From: Actinoplanes aureus | GTDB lineage: Bacteria; Actinomycetota; Actinomycetes; Mycobacteriales; Micromonosporaceae | Direction of reading: 5' to 3' | Assembly: GCF_015704865.1 (NCBI RefSeq) | Contig: NZ_JADQTO010000024.1 | Span: 107,217-171,216 of the forward strand | Length of the DNA stretch: 64,000 nt | Shown: piece after piece, positions 52,459 through 62,266 of the stretch | Layout: every line of letters begins with the position of its first letter | Numbering within the stretch: position 1 is the stretch's first letter | Made by a program: the position numbers and the translations under genes | The notes under the pieces: model-generated | What the model was told of the DNA's origin: nothing | The model's database searches: none | The model's input: only the letters and a program-made list of their open reading frames with translations

Positions 52459-53433
52459 CTAGGGCGCCGCCCTTCCCCGGACCCGCTGGGCGTAGACGGC
52501 GACCGCCGCAATGATGATCACGCCACGGATGACCTGTTTGAAGAACGCGTCGACCTCGAGCTGGTTGAAGATCGCATCGATGCCGGCGAGCAGCAGCACT
52601 CCGCCGACAGTGCCGGCGACCCCGCCGATACCCCCGGCCAGGGCGGTGCCGCCGAGGACCACCGCGGCGATCGACTCGAGGTCGTACAGGCCTTCGGTGC
52701 CCACCCGCGGAGCGCCCGAGCCGAGCCGGCTGGCGAGGTAGATACCGGCGAGGCCGGCGCAGAGCGAGCACAGCACGTGCGCGGTGACGAGGACCCGGCT
52801 GTTGCGCACCCCGGAGAGCCTGGCGACCTCCGGGTCACCGCCGACGGCGATCAGGTGGTGACCGAAGCGGGTACGCGCCAGGGCGAACCAGGCTGCGCCC
52901 GCGACGCCGAGCAGCAGGAGGAACGACAGCGGTACGGGCCCGATCCGCTGGTACCCGAGGGTCTGCACGAGAGCGGGTGCGGTCCTTCCGGCCGGGCCGT
53001 CGTAGCCGTTGTCGAGGTAGCCCTTCAGCAGCAGCCCGACGCCGACGGTCGCGATGAACGGATTGATCTTCACCTTGGTGACCAGCAGGCCGTTGCACAG
53101 GCCGATGCCGGCACTGACCGCAAGGGCCAGGCCGATTCCGGGCAGCAACGCCGCGTCGTCGCCGCCCATGGTCTCGGCCGCAACCAGAGTGCTGAGGCTG
53201 ATGACGTACGCCACCGAGAGGTCGAGTGAGCCACCGATGACGACCAGGGTCTGGCCCACCGCGACCAACCCCAGGCCGGCTGCCACGTGCAGCAAGCTCA
53301 CCGTCGTCGGCACGCTGAACAACTGGCCGCCGTCGATCGCGACCACCAGCCAGCCGATGGCCAGGGTCAGGACCAACGCCACGAACACTCCCGGCGAGGC
53401 CCGCCGGGCCGGCATGGACAGCGCGCTACTCAT
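52459..53433 (-). CDS. Sugar ABC transporter permease (RbsC-like) 1
   Basis: 324 residues from ATG 53433, overlapping the ATPase stop (ATGA). QTLVVIGGSLDLSVAYVISL and FGHHLIAVGGDPEVARLSGV mark the same family as the second permease. Multi-pass inner-membrane protein. Confidence 0.88.
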   Translation of the reverse strand: MSSALSMPARRASPGVFVALVLTLAIGWLVVAIDGGQLFSVPTTVSLLHVAAGLGLVAVGQTLVVIGGSLDLSVAYVISLSTLVAAETMGGDDAALLPGIGLALAVSAGIGLCNGLLVTKVKINPFIATVGVGLLLKGYLDNGYDGPAGRTAPALVQTLGYQRIGPVPLSFLLLLGVAGAAWFALARTRFGHHLIAVGGDPEVARLSGVRNSRVLVTAHVLCSLCAGLAGIYLASRLGSGAPRVGTEGLYDLESIAAVVLGGTALAGGIGGVAGTVGGVLLLAGIDAIFNQLEVDAFFKQVIRGVIIIAAVAVYAQRVRGRAAP

Positions 53434-54929
53434 CCGACCGACTCCCGCGTGGTGCCGACGGCCAGCGCGACGACATCCTCCTCGCTCGACCCGGCGGGCA
53501 GTTCGCCGGCGATCCGGCCGTCGCGCATGACGATGAGCCGGTCGCTCAGGCCCAGCAGCTCGGGCAGCTCGGACGAGACCACAAGCACGGCTGCGCCCGC
53601 CCGAGCGAGTCTGCGGACGAGGTCGTGGATGGCCGACTTGGAGCCCACGTCGATGCCCCGGGTCGGCTCGTCGAACAGCAGGACCCGCGGACCGAGAGCG
53701 AGCCACCTGGCGAGCACGACCTTCTGCTGGTTGCCGCCGGACAGAAAACGAATGTCCTGGTCCTCCCCCGCGGCACGCAGCTCGACGGCCGCGAGCAGGT
53801 CCCGGATCCGTGCCGCGCGGGCACCGCGGCCGGCCCACCCCGGGCGGACGGCACGACTGGCCAGCAGCGCGTTGTCCAGCACCGACAGCCCGGCCACGAT
53901 GCCCTCGCCCTTGCGGTCCTCGGTGACGTACGCGATCCCGGCTCGCATCGCGGCGCGTGGCGAGCGCAACCGCACCGGCTCTCCGTCGATCGTCACCGCA
54001 CCGGTGGTGAACGGTGAGACCCCGAACAGCGATCGGGCCAGCGCGGACCGTCCGGCGCCGCGCAGCCCGCCGACGCCGAGCACCTCGCCGGCGCGCAGCT
54101 GGAGGTTGATGTCGCGCAGTATCCGGTTCCCGCCGGCACGGACCGCCAGCCGGACCGGGCCCCGCTCGTCCGGCTTCGCGCGCTCGGCGTAGTAACCGGA
54201 CAGTTCGCGCCCGACCATGTGCCGGACCAACTGGTCGGCGGTGACCTCGTCCGTATTCACCGTGGTCACTCGGCGGCCGTCCTTCAGCACGGTGATCCGG
54301 CTGGACAGATCGAAGACCTCGGCGAGCCGGTGGGACACGTACAGCACGCCTATGTGGTGCTGCTGGAGCCGCCGGACGAGAGCGCGGAGCTGGCCGACCT
54401 CATGATCGGCCAGGGCCGCGGTGGGCTCGTCCATGATGATCAACCGAGCGTCGAGGGCCAGCGCCTTGACGATCTCCACAACCTGCTGCTGGGCCACACC
54501 CAGTCGTCCCACGCGGGTATCGGGCGGCAGCGAGCCCTCCCCGACCGAGGCGAGGAGCTCCGCGGCGCGGCCCAGCATCGCCCGCCGGTCGACGAGCCCG
54601 CGCCGCCGGGGCTCCCGGCCCAGGAATACGTTCTCCGCGACGGTACGCTGCGGCAGCAGGTTGAATTCCTGGTGGACGATGCCGATGCCGGCCCGCTGGG
54701 CATCCCTCGGACCGGAAAAGTGCCGCTGTGCGCCGGCGAACTCGATGGTGCCCTCGTCGGGCGGGTACACCCCGGACACGATCTTCATGAGGGTGGACTT
54801 GCCGGCGCCGTTCTCCCCCACGACAGCGTGCACCTCGCCCGGCCGGACCTCGAGATCGACACCCCCGAGCACTCGCACGCCGAGGAACGACTTACCGATG
54901 CCCTGGAGTGCGAGCAGCGGGTCGGACAT
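53430..54929 (-). CDS. Sugar ABC transporter ATPase, RbsA-like tandem domain
   Basis: 499 residues from ATG 54929 (AGGGG six bases upstream; the preceding TTG is not used). Two ATPase domains: first with VVGENGAGKSTLMKIVSGVY, signature LGVAQQQVVEIVKAL and Walker B LIIMDEPTAAL; second with GLRGAGRSALARSLFG (degenerate P-loop), LSGGNQQKVVLARWLALGP and LLFDEPTRGIDVG. This is the classic ribose/xylose importer ATPase. First gene of the five-gene operon. Confidence 0.92.
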   Translation of the reverse strand: MSDPLLALQGIGKSFLGVRVLGGVDLEVRPGEVHAVVGENGAGKSTLMKIVSGVYPPDEGTIEFAGAQRHFSGPRDAQRAGIGIVHQEFNLLPQRTVAENVFLGREPRRRGLVDRRAMLGRAAELLASVGEGSLPPDTRVGRLGVAQQQVVEIVKALALDARLIIMDEPTAALADHEVGQLRALVRRLQQHHIGVLYVSHRLAEVFDLSSRITVLKDGRRVTTVNTDEVTADQLVRHMVGRELSGYYAERAKPDERGPVRLAVRAGGNRILRDINLQLRAGEVLGVGGLRGAGRSALARSLFGVSPFTTGAVTIDGEPVRLRSPRAAMRAGIAYVTEDRKGEGIVAGLSVLDNALLASRAVRPGWAGRGARAARIRDLLAAVELRAAGEDQDIRFLSGGNQQKVVLARWLALGPRVLLFDEPTRGIDVGSKSAIHDLVRRLARAGAAVLVVSSELPELLGLSDRLIVMRDGRIAGELPAGSSEEDVVALAVGTTRESVG

Positions 54930-54997
54930 CAAAACCCCTACGTTCAGTAGTTGACAGCACGGGATCGCGGTCGGGCGAAGATCTGGCCGACGCTCGA

Positions 54998-55015
54998 GTC
55001 ATAAGACGTCATACC
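54998..55015. promoter_or_regulatory. GTCATAAGACGTCATACC operator-like element
   Basis: Near-palindromic; on the minus strand it reads TATGACGTCTTATGAC, matching the 49361 element (TATGACGTCATGACC). It lies 69 bp upstream of the ABC operon start, in its promoter region. Confidence 0.5.
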
Positions 55016-55065
55016 TTCGACATGTCCCGACCTTAGGCGCCACATTGGACCTTGGCAATCCCTGC

Positions 55066-55079
55066 TGGGAGCGCTCCAA
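55066..55079. promoter_or_regulatory. CebR/LacI-like operator in the divergent promoter
   Basis: TGGGAGCGCTCCAA differs by one base from TGGGAGCGCTCCCA, the known CebR box of Streptomyces cellulose-use genes; the core GGAGCGCTCC is a perfect palindrome. It lies between the ABC operon (54929) and the secreted dehydrogenase gene (55358) and could control both. The rest of the 428-bp region has a TTGACA at 55142 as a possible -35 box for the rightward gene. Confidence 0.6.
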
Positions 55080-55357
55080 CCCGAGATCAGCAAATCCGGA
55101 CTCGGAAAAATTTGTTACGAGAACGGCGCCAACGGGTCGCATTGACATCTAGCGATATGCGGTCGCATGCTGCCGAGCAGACCGCGGGATGAAGTAGCGC
55201 CAGGTGTGACAATGCGTTACTTCCCGAGGGACCGTGATTGCCGTCGCGGCGGACGGCATGGCGACCTGATGGCACATACAGCTGCGCACCCCCAACCAGG
55301 AGGTGCGGGTGGCGCGCGCCCGTGGTCGGCATTGTTGACCGCCGAATAGGAGACGGC

Positions 55358-58300
55358 ATGCGTCGCAGCACATTGATCTTCGGGGCCGTCGTCGGCCTGT
55401 TACTGTCCCTCGCGATCGTCCGCCCGGCGTCAGCGGCGCCGGCCTTCCGCGCCCTACTCTTCACCAAGACGGCCGGTTTCCGGCACGACTCGATCCCCGC
55501 CGGCATCCAGATGTTCCGCGAGCAGGCGGCCGCCGAGAACTTCGAGGTGGTGCAGACCGAGGATGCCGGCGTCTTCACCCCGGCCAACCTCGCCACCTTC
55601 GACGTTCTGATCATGTTCCAGACGTCGGGCATGGTGTGGACCACGGCGGCTCAGCGTCAGGCCGTGGAGGGCTTCCTCGCCGGCGGCAAGGGCATCGTCG
55701 CGGTCCACAACGCCACGGACATGGGCATCGAGAACGAATACCCGTGGTGGGACGAGACCATCAACGGGGGCGCCCACATGCCCGAGCACTCCCCCGGTGT
55801 CCTCTCCGGCACCGCGATCGTCGCCGACAAGAAGCATCCGTCGACGGCGGCGCTCCCCGACCGGTGGAACCGTGCCGAGGAGTGGTACAACTTCGACGCC
55901 AACCCGCGCGGCAAGGTGCACGTTCTGGCGACCGCCGACGAGCGGACATACAACCCCGGCTCCCGGGCGATGGGGCCGGATCACCCGATCTCCTGGTGCC
56001 GCAATGCCGCCGGTGGCCGGGTCTGGGCCACCGCCATGGGCCACGCGGCCGCGTCCTACAGCGAAACCCCGTTCCGCAACCACGTCCTCGGCGGCGTCAA
56101 GTGGGCCGCCGGCGCCGCAGCCGGGGACTGCGGCGGCACCGTCTGGAACAACTTCGAGAAGCGGACCCTCGACGACAACACCCTCGACCCGATGGCACTG
56201 GCCGTCGCCCCGGACGGGCGGGTGCTCTACGTCCAGCGGGCGGGACAGGTGAAGATCTTCAAGCCGACCACGAACACCACAGTCACCGCGGGAACGCTCA
56301 GCGTCTACACCGGCGGCGAGGACGGGCTCACCGGGATCGCGCTCGACCCGAACTTCGCCGCCAACGGCTACGTCTACCTGTATCACTCGCCGGCGAACAG
56401 CGCGACCGACATCAACCGGGTCTCGCGTTTCACGCTCACCGGCGACACGCTGACCATGTCCAGCCAGGTGACCGTCATCGACGTCCCGGCCTCTCGCGAC
56501 CGCACCGCCCCCGAGCCCGGGCACACCGGCGGCTACATCGCGTTCGGCCCGGACGGGAACCTCTACATCGGGACCGGCGACGACGTCCCGCCCAATCTCG
56601 ACCCGGCGTGGCAGGGCTACGCCCCGCTCGACTGGCGATCCGGCAGAGCCCACCTGGACGCGGCCCGCACCGCGGGCAACACCAACGACCTACGCGGCAA
56701 GCTGCTCCGCATCCGGCCGTCCGCCGCAGGCGGGTACACCGTTCCGACCGGAAACCTCTATCCGCAGGGAACGGCCCAGACCCGTCCGGAGATCTACGCG
56801 ATGGGCTTCCGCAACCCGTTCCGCTTCTCGATCGACCCGGCCACCGGCTGGGTCTACCTCGCCGACTACGGCCCGGACCGGGGCGGCCCGGCCACCAACC
56901 GCGGCCCCGAGGGCCTGGTCGAGCTGAACGTCATCAAGTCCGCCGGCAACTACGGATGGCCGTTCTGCCACGGCGACAACCAGCCGTACGCACCGTACAA
57001 CCCGAGCACCGGCGCCGTGGGCGCGAAGTTCAACTGCGCCGCACCGGTCAACAACTCGCCGAACAACACGGGGCTGACCAGCCTCAAGCCGATCGTCGCC
57101 CCGAACATGTGGTACGGCTACGGCGCGTCGCCCACCTTCCCGGAGCTCGGCACCGGCGGATCGGCTCCGATGGCGGGACCGGTCTACCGCTACAACGCGG
57201 CGAACCCGTCGGAGACCAAGTTCCCGCCCTACTACGACGGCGTGCACTTCTTCTACGAATGGGAGCGCAAGTACGTCAAAGAGGTGCACTTCGACTCGGC
57301 GTCAGCCGTCACGCGGACCAATCCGTTCCTGCCCGGTGGCAACTTCAACAAGCCGATGGACATGACGTTCGGGCCGGACGGCTCGCTCTACCTGCTCGAG
57401 TGGGGCGCGAACTTCGGTGGGGGCAACAACGACTCCGGCCTCTACCGGATCAGCTACGTGCACGGCGGCCGCGCACCGGTCGCCAAGGCCACCGGCACAC
57501 CCACGAGCGGTGCCGCGCCGCTGACCGTCCAGTTCAGCAGCGCGGGATCGGCGGACCCGGACCCGGGCAACACGCTCAGCTACCTGTGGACCTTCGGCGA
57601 CGGCGTCACCTCCACCGCGGCCAACCCCGCACACACCTACACCGCCAACGGCAGCTACACGGCGCAGTTGAAGATCACCGACAACACCGGCAAGACCGGC
57701 TTCGCCAATGTGCAGATCACCGTCGGCAACGCCGCGCCGGTGGTCACCATCACCGTGCCACCCGACGGGGGCATGCTGAACTTCGGTGACAAGGTGTCGT
57801 ACACGGTCAGCGTCTCCGACCCGGACGGCGGCCCGATCGACTGCACCAAGGTCTTCGTCAACCCCGCACTCGGCCACGACGACCACCAGCACGAGACCAC
57901 GGACTACCCCGGTTGCTCGGGCACCATTTCGACCGACCTGCTAGGCGGTCACCCCGACGGTGCGAACCTCTACTACGTCCTCAACGCCCGCTACACCGAC
58001 AACGGCGGCGCCGGCGGTGCGGCGCCGCTCACCGGCTACGCCAAGGCGATCCTCCAACCCAAGGACAAGCAGGCCGAGTTCTACTCCAGCCAGTCCGGGG
58101 TACGCATCGTCGAGCAGGCCGGCGCCCAGGGCGGCAAGCGGATCGGCGACATCTCCCCCAACGACTGGGTGGCATTCAGCCCGATAAGCCTGTCGGGCAT
58201 CGCCAACGTCAGCTACCGGCTGTCGTCGCCCGGCGGAGGGGGATCGATCGAGCTGCGCGCCGACTCGCCCACCGGCACCCTGCTGGCCACCACCCCGGTG

Positions 58301-58903
58301 GTCAACACGGGCGGATGGGACAGCTACCAGTCCACACCCGCGGTGAACGTCGCCGCCCTGTCCGGCAGCCACACGCTCTACCTGGTGTTCAAGGGCAGCT
58401 CGGCCAACTGGTTCGACCTGGACGCGATCACCTTCGGTGGCGCCGGAGTCGGCGTCCCCGGCGCGGGTGGCATCGCCGGTCGCACCTGGACCGTGGCCGC
58501 CCAGCACAGCAACAAGCTCATGGACGTCAGCGGCGCCTCCACCGCCGACGGCGCCCAGGTGGTCCAGTGGACGGCGACCGGGGGCAACAACCAGAGGTGG
58601 CAGGCTTCCGACGCCGGCGGGGGCGCCGTCTACCTGAAGGCCGGGCACAGCGGCAAATGCCTCGAGGTGATCGGTGGCTCCACCGCCCAGGGCGCGTTCC
58701 TCCAGCAGGCGTCGTGCACCAATGGCAACCAGCAGAAGTTCCTTGTCACGTCCACCGGCACGAGCGGTGTGTACACCGTGAAGAGCGTCCCGAGCGGGCT
58801 GTGCATCGACGTGAACGGTGGCGCCACGACCGACGGTGCACGGCTGCTGCAGTGGAGCTGCCACGGCGCCACCAACCAGCAGTGGCGCTTCACACCGGTG
58901 TAG
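55358..58903 (+). CDS. Secreted ThuA - PQQ-type sugar dehydrogenase - PKD - CBM6 - ricin protein
   Basis: 1181 residues from ATG 55358 (AGGAG upstream). Signal peptide STLIFGAVVGLLLSLAIVRP with ASAAPA cleavage region. Order: ThuA-like domain (30-260; LLFTKTAGFRHDSIPAGIQM), six-bladed sorbosone/glucose dehydrogenase propeller (about 265-700; DGRVLYVQRAGQVKIF, FGPDGNLYIGTGDDVP, YAMGFRNPFRFSIDP), PKD (about 705-800; AGSADPDPGNTLSYLWTFGD), CBM6-like domain (about 910-1035; DWVAFSPISLSGIANVSYRL), C-terminal ricin trefoil (about 1050-1181). Extracellular oxidation or processing of sugars from polysaccharide is likely. ThuA relatives are linked to 3-keto-sugar metabolism. PQQ dependence is family inference. 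Confidence 0.85.
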   Translation: MRRSTLIFGAVVGLLLSLAIVRPASAAPAFRALLFTKTAGFRHDSIPAGIQMFREQAAAENFEVVQTEDAGVFTPANLATFDVLIMFQTSGMVWTTAAQRQAVEGFLAGGKGIVAVHNATDMGIENEYPWWDETINGGAHMPEHSPGVLSGTAIVADKKHPSTAALPDRWNRAEEWYNFDANPRGKVHVLATADERTYNPGSRAMGPDHPISWCRNAAGGRVWATAMGHAAASYSETPFRNHVLGGVKWAAGAAAGDCGGTVWNNFEKRTLDDNTLDPMALAVAPDGRVLYVQRAGQVKIFKPTTNTTVTAGTLSVYTGGEDGLTGIALDPNFAANGYVYLYHSPANSATDINRVSRFTLTGDTLTMSSQVTVIDVPASRDRTAPEPGHTGGYIAFGPDGNLYIGTGDDVPPNLDPAWQGYAPLDWRSGRAHLDAARTAGNTNDLRGKLLRIRPSAAGGYTVPTGNLYPQGTAQTRPEIYAMGFRNPFRFSIDPATGWVYLADYGPDRGGPATNRGPEGLVELNVIKSAGNYGWPFCHGDNQPYAPYNPSTGAVGAKFNCAAPVNNSPNNTGLTSLKPIVAPNMWYGYGASPTFPELGTGGSAPMAGPVYRYNAANPSETKFPPYYDGVHFFYEWERKYVKEVHFDSASAVTRTNPFLPGGNFNKPMDMTFGPDGSLYLLEWGANFGGGNNDSGLYRISYVHGGRAPVAKATGTPTSGAAPLTVQFSSAGSADPDPGNTLSYLWTFGDGVTSTAANPAHTYTANGSYTAQLKITDNTGKTGFANVQITVGNAAPVVTITVPPDGGMLNFGDKVSYTVSVSDPDGGPIDCTKVFVNPALGHDDHQHETTDYPGCSGTISTDLLGGHPDGANLYYVLNARYTDNGGAGGAAPLTGYAKAILQPKDKQAEFYSSQSGVRIVEQAGAQGGKRIGDISPNDWVAFSPISLSGIANVSYRLSSPGGGGSIELRADSPTGTLLATTPVVNTGGWDSYQSTPAVNVAALSGSHTLYLVFKGSSANWFDLDAITFGGAGVGVPGAGGIAGRTWTVAAQHSNKLMDVSGASTADGAQVVQWTATGGNNQRWQASDAGGGAVYLKAGHSGKCLEVIGGSTAQGAFLQQASCTNGNQQKFLVTSTGTSGVYTVKSVPSGLCIDVNGGATTDGARLLQWSCHGATNQQWRFTPV

Positions 58904-58979
58904 CGGCATCGCCTTCACCGCCGGGACCGACCGCTCCGGGTCGGTCCCGGCCCTGGCACTAGCCATTCGAGGAGACACC

Positions 58980-60482
58980 ATGATCTCTGTCCTCCGACGC
59001 AGTCCTCGCCGCAGACCGCTCCGGCTCGCCACCGCGGCGTGGATCGCGATGGTCACCGCCGCCGCGGTCGTCGTGCCCCAGGCCGCAGCGGCGGCCGTGG
59101 TCATCCAGCCGGGGCAAACGGCGCCGATCGTGGGAGTGGCGTCCAGCCGGTGCCTGGAGATGCCCGGGGCCACCACCGCCAACGGCGCCCAGATCCAGCT
59201 GGGCGACTGCACCGGCGCGGCGAACCAGGCATGGACCTACACGGCCGGCAGGCAGCTGACGGTCCACGGCACCAAGTGCCTGGACGCCAGCGGTCAAGGC
59301 ACCGGCAACGGCACTGCCGTCATCGTCTGGGACTGCCACGGCGGCGCGAACCAGCAGTGGAACACCAACACCGACGGCACCATCCGGGGCGCCCAGTCCG
59401 GCCTGTGCCTGGACGCCAACGGCGCCGGCACCGCCAGCGGCACGAAGCTCATCCTCTGGTCCTGTCACGCGGGCGCCAACCAGAGATGGGACTCGCCGCC
59501 GACCACACCGCCCACCGGTGCCGGCCCGTGCGAGATCTACGCGTCCGGCGGCACGCCTTGCATAGCGGCGCACAGCACGGTCCGGGCGCTCTACGGCTCG
59601 TACGCCGGAAACCTTTACCAGGTACGGCGCTCCTCCGACAACACGACCAGAAACATCAGCGTACGCACCGCGGGCGGCACCGCCGACGCGTCCGCTCAGG
59701 ACTCCTTCTGCGCCGGCACCACCTGCGTCATCACCGTGGTCTACGACCAGTCCGGGCGCGGGAACGACCTGTGGTACCAGGGATCCAGCGTGGTCCCCGG
59801 CTCCACCCAGAGCCGGCCGGCAACGGCGACCTCCGAGGCACTGACGATCGGCGGTGGCAAGGCCTACTCGCTCTACATCAACCCCGGCAACAGCTATTGG
59901 CGGGACGGCCACCTGACCGGGGTGCCGACCGGCAGCGCGCCCGAGGGCATGTACATGGTGACCAGCGGCACCCACGTCAACGGAGGCTGCTGCTTCGATT
60001 ACGGCAACAGCGAGACCACCAGATCAGCCGACGCCGCCGGGGCGATGGACGCCATCAACTTCAGCACCCAGTGCTGGTTCGGCGGGTGCGCCGGCACCGG
60101 TCCGTGGGTCCAGGCGGACCTGGAGTGGGGACTGTTTCCCGGCGGAAGCCAGTCCTGGAACCCGAACCAGCGTGCCTTCACCAGCAAGTTCGTGACAGCG
60201 ATGCTGAAGAACAACGGGACGACCCGCTTCGCGCTCAAAGGCGGCAACGCCCAGACAGGTGGCCTGACCACGCTCTGGGACGGCGCGCTCCCTCCCGGAT
60301 ACAGCCCCATGAAGAAACAGGGCGCCATCATCCTCGGCAGCGGGGGCGACTGCTGCAAGCCGGGCGGCGGCGCGAACCTCAGCGCCGGCACCTTCTACGA
60401 AGGGGCAATGGTCTCCGGCTACCCGTCCGAGGCAACCGAGAACGCGGTCCAGGCCAACGTCATCGCCGCCGGATACCGCTGA
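58980..60482 (+). CDS. Secreted GH54 alpha-L-arabinofuranosidase with N-terminal ricin domain
   Basis: 500 residues from ATG 58980, GAGGAG upstream. Signal peptide LRLATAAWIAMVTAAAVVVP. Residues 45-175 are a beta-trefoil (SSRCLEMPGATTANGAQIQL, CHGGANQQWN, SGLCLDANGAGTASGTKLIL). The rest is the ArabFuran catalytic sandwich: CEIYASGGTPCIAAHSTVRA, ITVVYDQSGRGNDLW, QADLEWGLFPGG (Glu the likely nucleophile) and GAIILGSGGDCCKPGGG. It should release arabinose from arabinan or arabinoxylan. The typical fungal GH54 C-terminal CBM42 is replaced here by an N-terminal lectin. Same direction as its neighbours. Confidence 0.88.
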   Translation: MISVLRRSPRRRPLRLATAAWIAMVTAAAVVVPQAAAAAVVIQPGQTAPIVGVASSRCLEMPGATTANGAQIQLGDCTGAANQAWTYTAGRQLTVHGTKCLDASGQGTGNGTAVIVWDCHGGANQQWNTNTDGTIRGAQSGLCLDANGAGTASGTKLILWSCHAGANQRWDSPPTTPPTGAGPCEIYASGGTPCIAAHSTVRALYGSYAGNLYQVRRSSDNTTRNISVRTAGGTADASAQDSFCAGTTCVITVVYDQSGRGNDLWYQGSSVVPGSTQSRPATATSEALTIGGGKAYSLYINPGNSYWRDGHLTGVPTGSAPEGMYMVTSGTHVNGGCCFDYGNSETTRSADAAGAMDAINFSTQCWFGGCAGTGPWVQADLEWGLFPGGSQSWNPNQRAFTSKFVTAMLKNNGTTRFALKGGNAQTGGLTTLWDGALPPGYSPMKKQGAIILGSGGDCCKPGGGANLSAGTFYEGAMVSGYPSEATENAVQANVIAAGYR

Positions 60483-60513
60483 TCCGCTGTCCCCCACGGA
60501 ATGGAGAAATACG

Positions 60514-61836
60514 ATGCGACAAGGCACTGACCGCCGCCGATGGCCCACGCTCGTCGCCGCCACGGCCACCAGTGTGCTGCTCACCGTCGCCGGGGTCACC
60601 GGCATCCGGCTGGCAGCCGCCGACGTCGTCCCACTCGCGGCGACGCCCGGATGCGGCAAGGCCCCCACTCTCACCAGCGGAACCCATTCGCTGCAGAGCA
60701 GCGGCAAGACTCGCGGCTTCGTCCTGCGGATCCCCGCCAACTACAACAGCAACACCCAGTACCGGCTGATCTTCGCCTTCCACTGGCGGGGCGGCACCAT
60801 GAACGACGTCGCCTCGGGCGGCAGCAGCGGGGCATCGTGGGCCTACTACGGGATGCAGGAACAGTCGAACAACACCGCGATCCTCGTCTCGCCCCAGGGC
60901 CTCGGCAACGGCTGGGCCAACTCCGGCGGTGAGGACGTCACCTTCGTCGACGACATGGTGAGGCGGATCGAGAACGACCTCTGCGTCGACACGGCGCAGC
61001 GCTTCGCTCTCGGCTTCAGTTACGGCGGCGGCATGAGCTATGCGCTCGCCTGCGCCCGGGCCAACGTCTTCCGGGCCGTCGCCGTCTACGCCGGCGCGCA
61101 GCTGAGCGGATGCAGCGGCGGAAGCCAGCCGATCGCGTACTTCGGCCTGCACGGCATCTCGGACAACGTCCTCAACATCTCGGCGGGCCGAACACTGCGG
61201 GACACGTTCGTCCGCAACAACGGCTGCACCGCTCAAAGCCCGCGCGAGCCGGGCCCGGGCAGCCGGACGCACATCACTACCGCGTACTCGGGATGCCGCG
61301 CCGGCTACCCGGTGCAGTGGGCGGCGTTCGACGGAGGTCACGGTCCCGGTCCCGTGGACGGGTGCAGCGGCTGTGAGGACGGCACCAGGACGTGGACCAA
61401 GGTCGAGGTATGGCGGTTCTTCGCGCAGTTCCAGGGAACACCGCCGTCGTCCGGCCCGACCAACCCGACCGCTTTCCGGCTGCGCAGCGAGGCCTCCGGC
61501 CGCTGCCTGGACATCAGCGGCGCGAACTCGGCCAACGGCACCCCGGCACAGATCTGGGACTGCCACTCCAACGCCAACCAGCAGTTCAGCCAGAACGGGG
61601 CGGCGCTGCAGGTGATGGGCAAGTGCCTGGACGCTCCCGCCAACGCCGCCGCCCGGGTGCAGATCTGGGACTGCAACGGCGGCACGAACCAGCAGTGGAC
61701 GATCAACAGCAACGGTACGGTCAGCAACCAGGCCGGGCTGTGCCTGGACGTCAACGGCAACGCCACGGGCAACGGCACCGCGGTGATCCTGTGGAACTGC
61801 ACCGCAGCCGCCAACCAACGCTGGACGCGAGCGTAG
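60514..61836 (+). CDS. Secreted CE1-type esterase (feruloyl esterase/PHB-depolymerase-like) with ricin domain
   Basis: 440 residues from ATG 60514. Signal peptide ATATSVLLTVAGVTGIRLAA. The alpha/beta-hydrolase core has YRLIFAFHWRGGTMNDVASG (oxyanion loop), nucleophile Ser in FALGFSYGGGMSYALACA, Asp in the LHGISDNVLN region and His in AFDGGHGPGPVDG. A C-terminal beta-trefoil (RCLDISGANSANGTPAQIWD ... NQRWTRA) follows. Likely removes feruloyl or acetyl groups from plant polysaccharide, complementing the arabinofuranosidase 31 bp upstream. Confidence 0.85.
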   Translation: MRQGTDRRRWPTLVAATATSVLLTVAGVTGIRLAAADVVPLAATPGCGKAPTLTSGTHSLQSSGKTRGFVLRIPANYNSNTQYRLIFAFHWRGGTMNDVASGGSSGASWAYYGMQEQSNNTAILVSPQGLGNGWANSGGEDVTFVDDMVRRIENDLCVDTAQRFALGFSYGGGMSYALACARANVFRAVAVYAGAQLSGCSGGSQPIAYFGLHGISDNVLNISAGRTLRDTFVRNNGCTAQSPREPGPGSRTHITTAYSGCRAGYPVQWAAFDGGHGPGPVDGCSGCEDGTRTWTKVEVWRFFAQFQGTPPSSGPTNPTAFRLRSEASGRCLDISGANSANGTPAQIWDCHSNANQQFSQNGAALQVMGKCLDAPANAAARVQIWDCNGGTNQQWTINSNGTVSNQAGLCLDVNGNATGNGTAVILWNCTAAANQRWTRA

Positions 61837-61847
61837 AAATACGACGA

Positions 61848-61885
61848 GAGACGGCCACCCGATCAGCGGACCGGGTGGCCGTCTC
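61848..61885. terminator. Bidirectional terminator between convergent genes
   Basis: GAGACGGCCACCCG / CGGGTGGCCGTCTC, 14-bp perfect stem with 10-nt loop, between the esterase stop (61836) and the minus-strand gene stop (61912). Confidence 0.75.
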
Positions 61886-61911
61886 GTGTGCTCAGTCGCC
61901 GAGCGCGAGGC

Positions 61912-62266
61912 TCAGGGAAGGGTCCATTTCTGGTTCGCGCCGCCGTGGCAGCTCCATAGGTGCACCAGCGTGCCGTCCGCGGAACCGCCGCCCGACACGT
62001 CCAGGCACTTGCCCGACTGCGGGTTGCGCACCGACCCGTCCGCAGCCGCCTGCCAGTTCTGGTTGGCGCCACCGTTACAGCCCCACAACTGCACCCGCGC
62101 CCCGTTCGCCGTGCTGTTCCCGCTCACGTCCAGGCACTTGCCCAACGCCCTGATCGTCGAGCCCGGCGTCACCGTCCACCGCTGCCCCGCCGTACCGTTG
62201 CACGACGCGATCTGCACCTGCGTCCCATCCACCGAACTACCGTTACGCACATCCAGGCACTTACCG
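61912..62266. repeat. Direct repeat of ricin-domain coding DNA, copy 1 (copy 2 at 63646-64000)
   Basis: About 355 bp is nearly identical between the two neighbouring genes, offset by 1734 bp; differences cluster in the first ~70 bp and most of the rest matches base for base. Confidence 0.8.
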
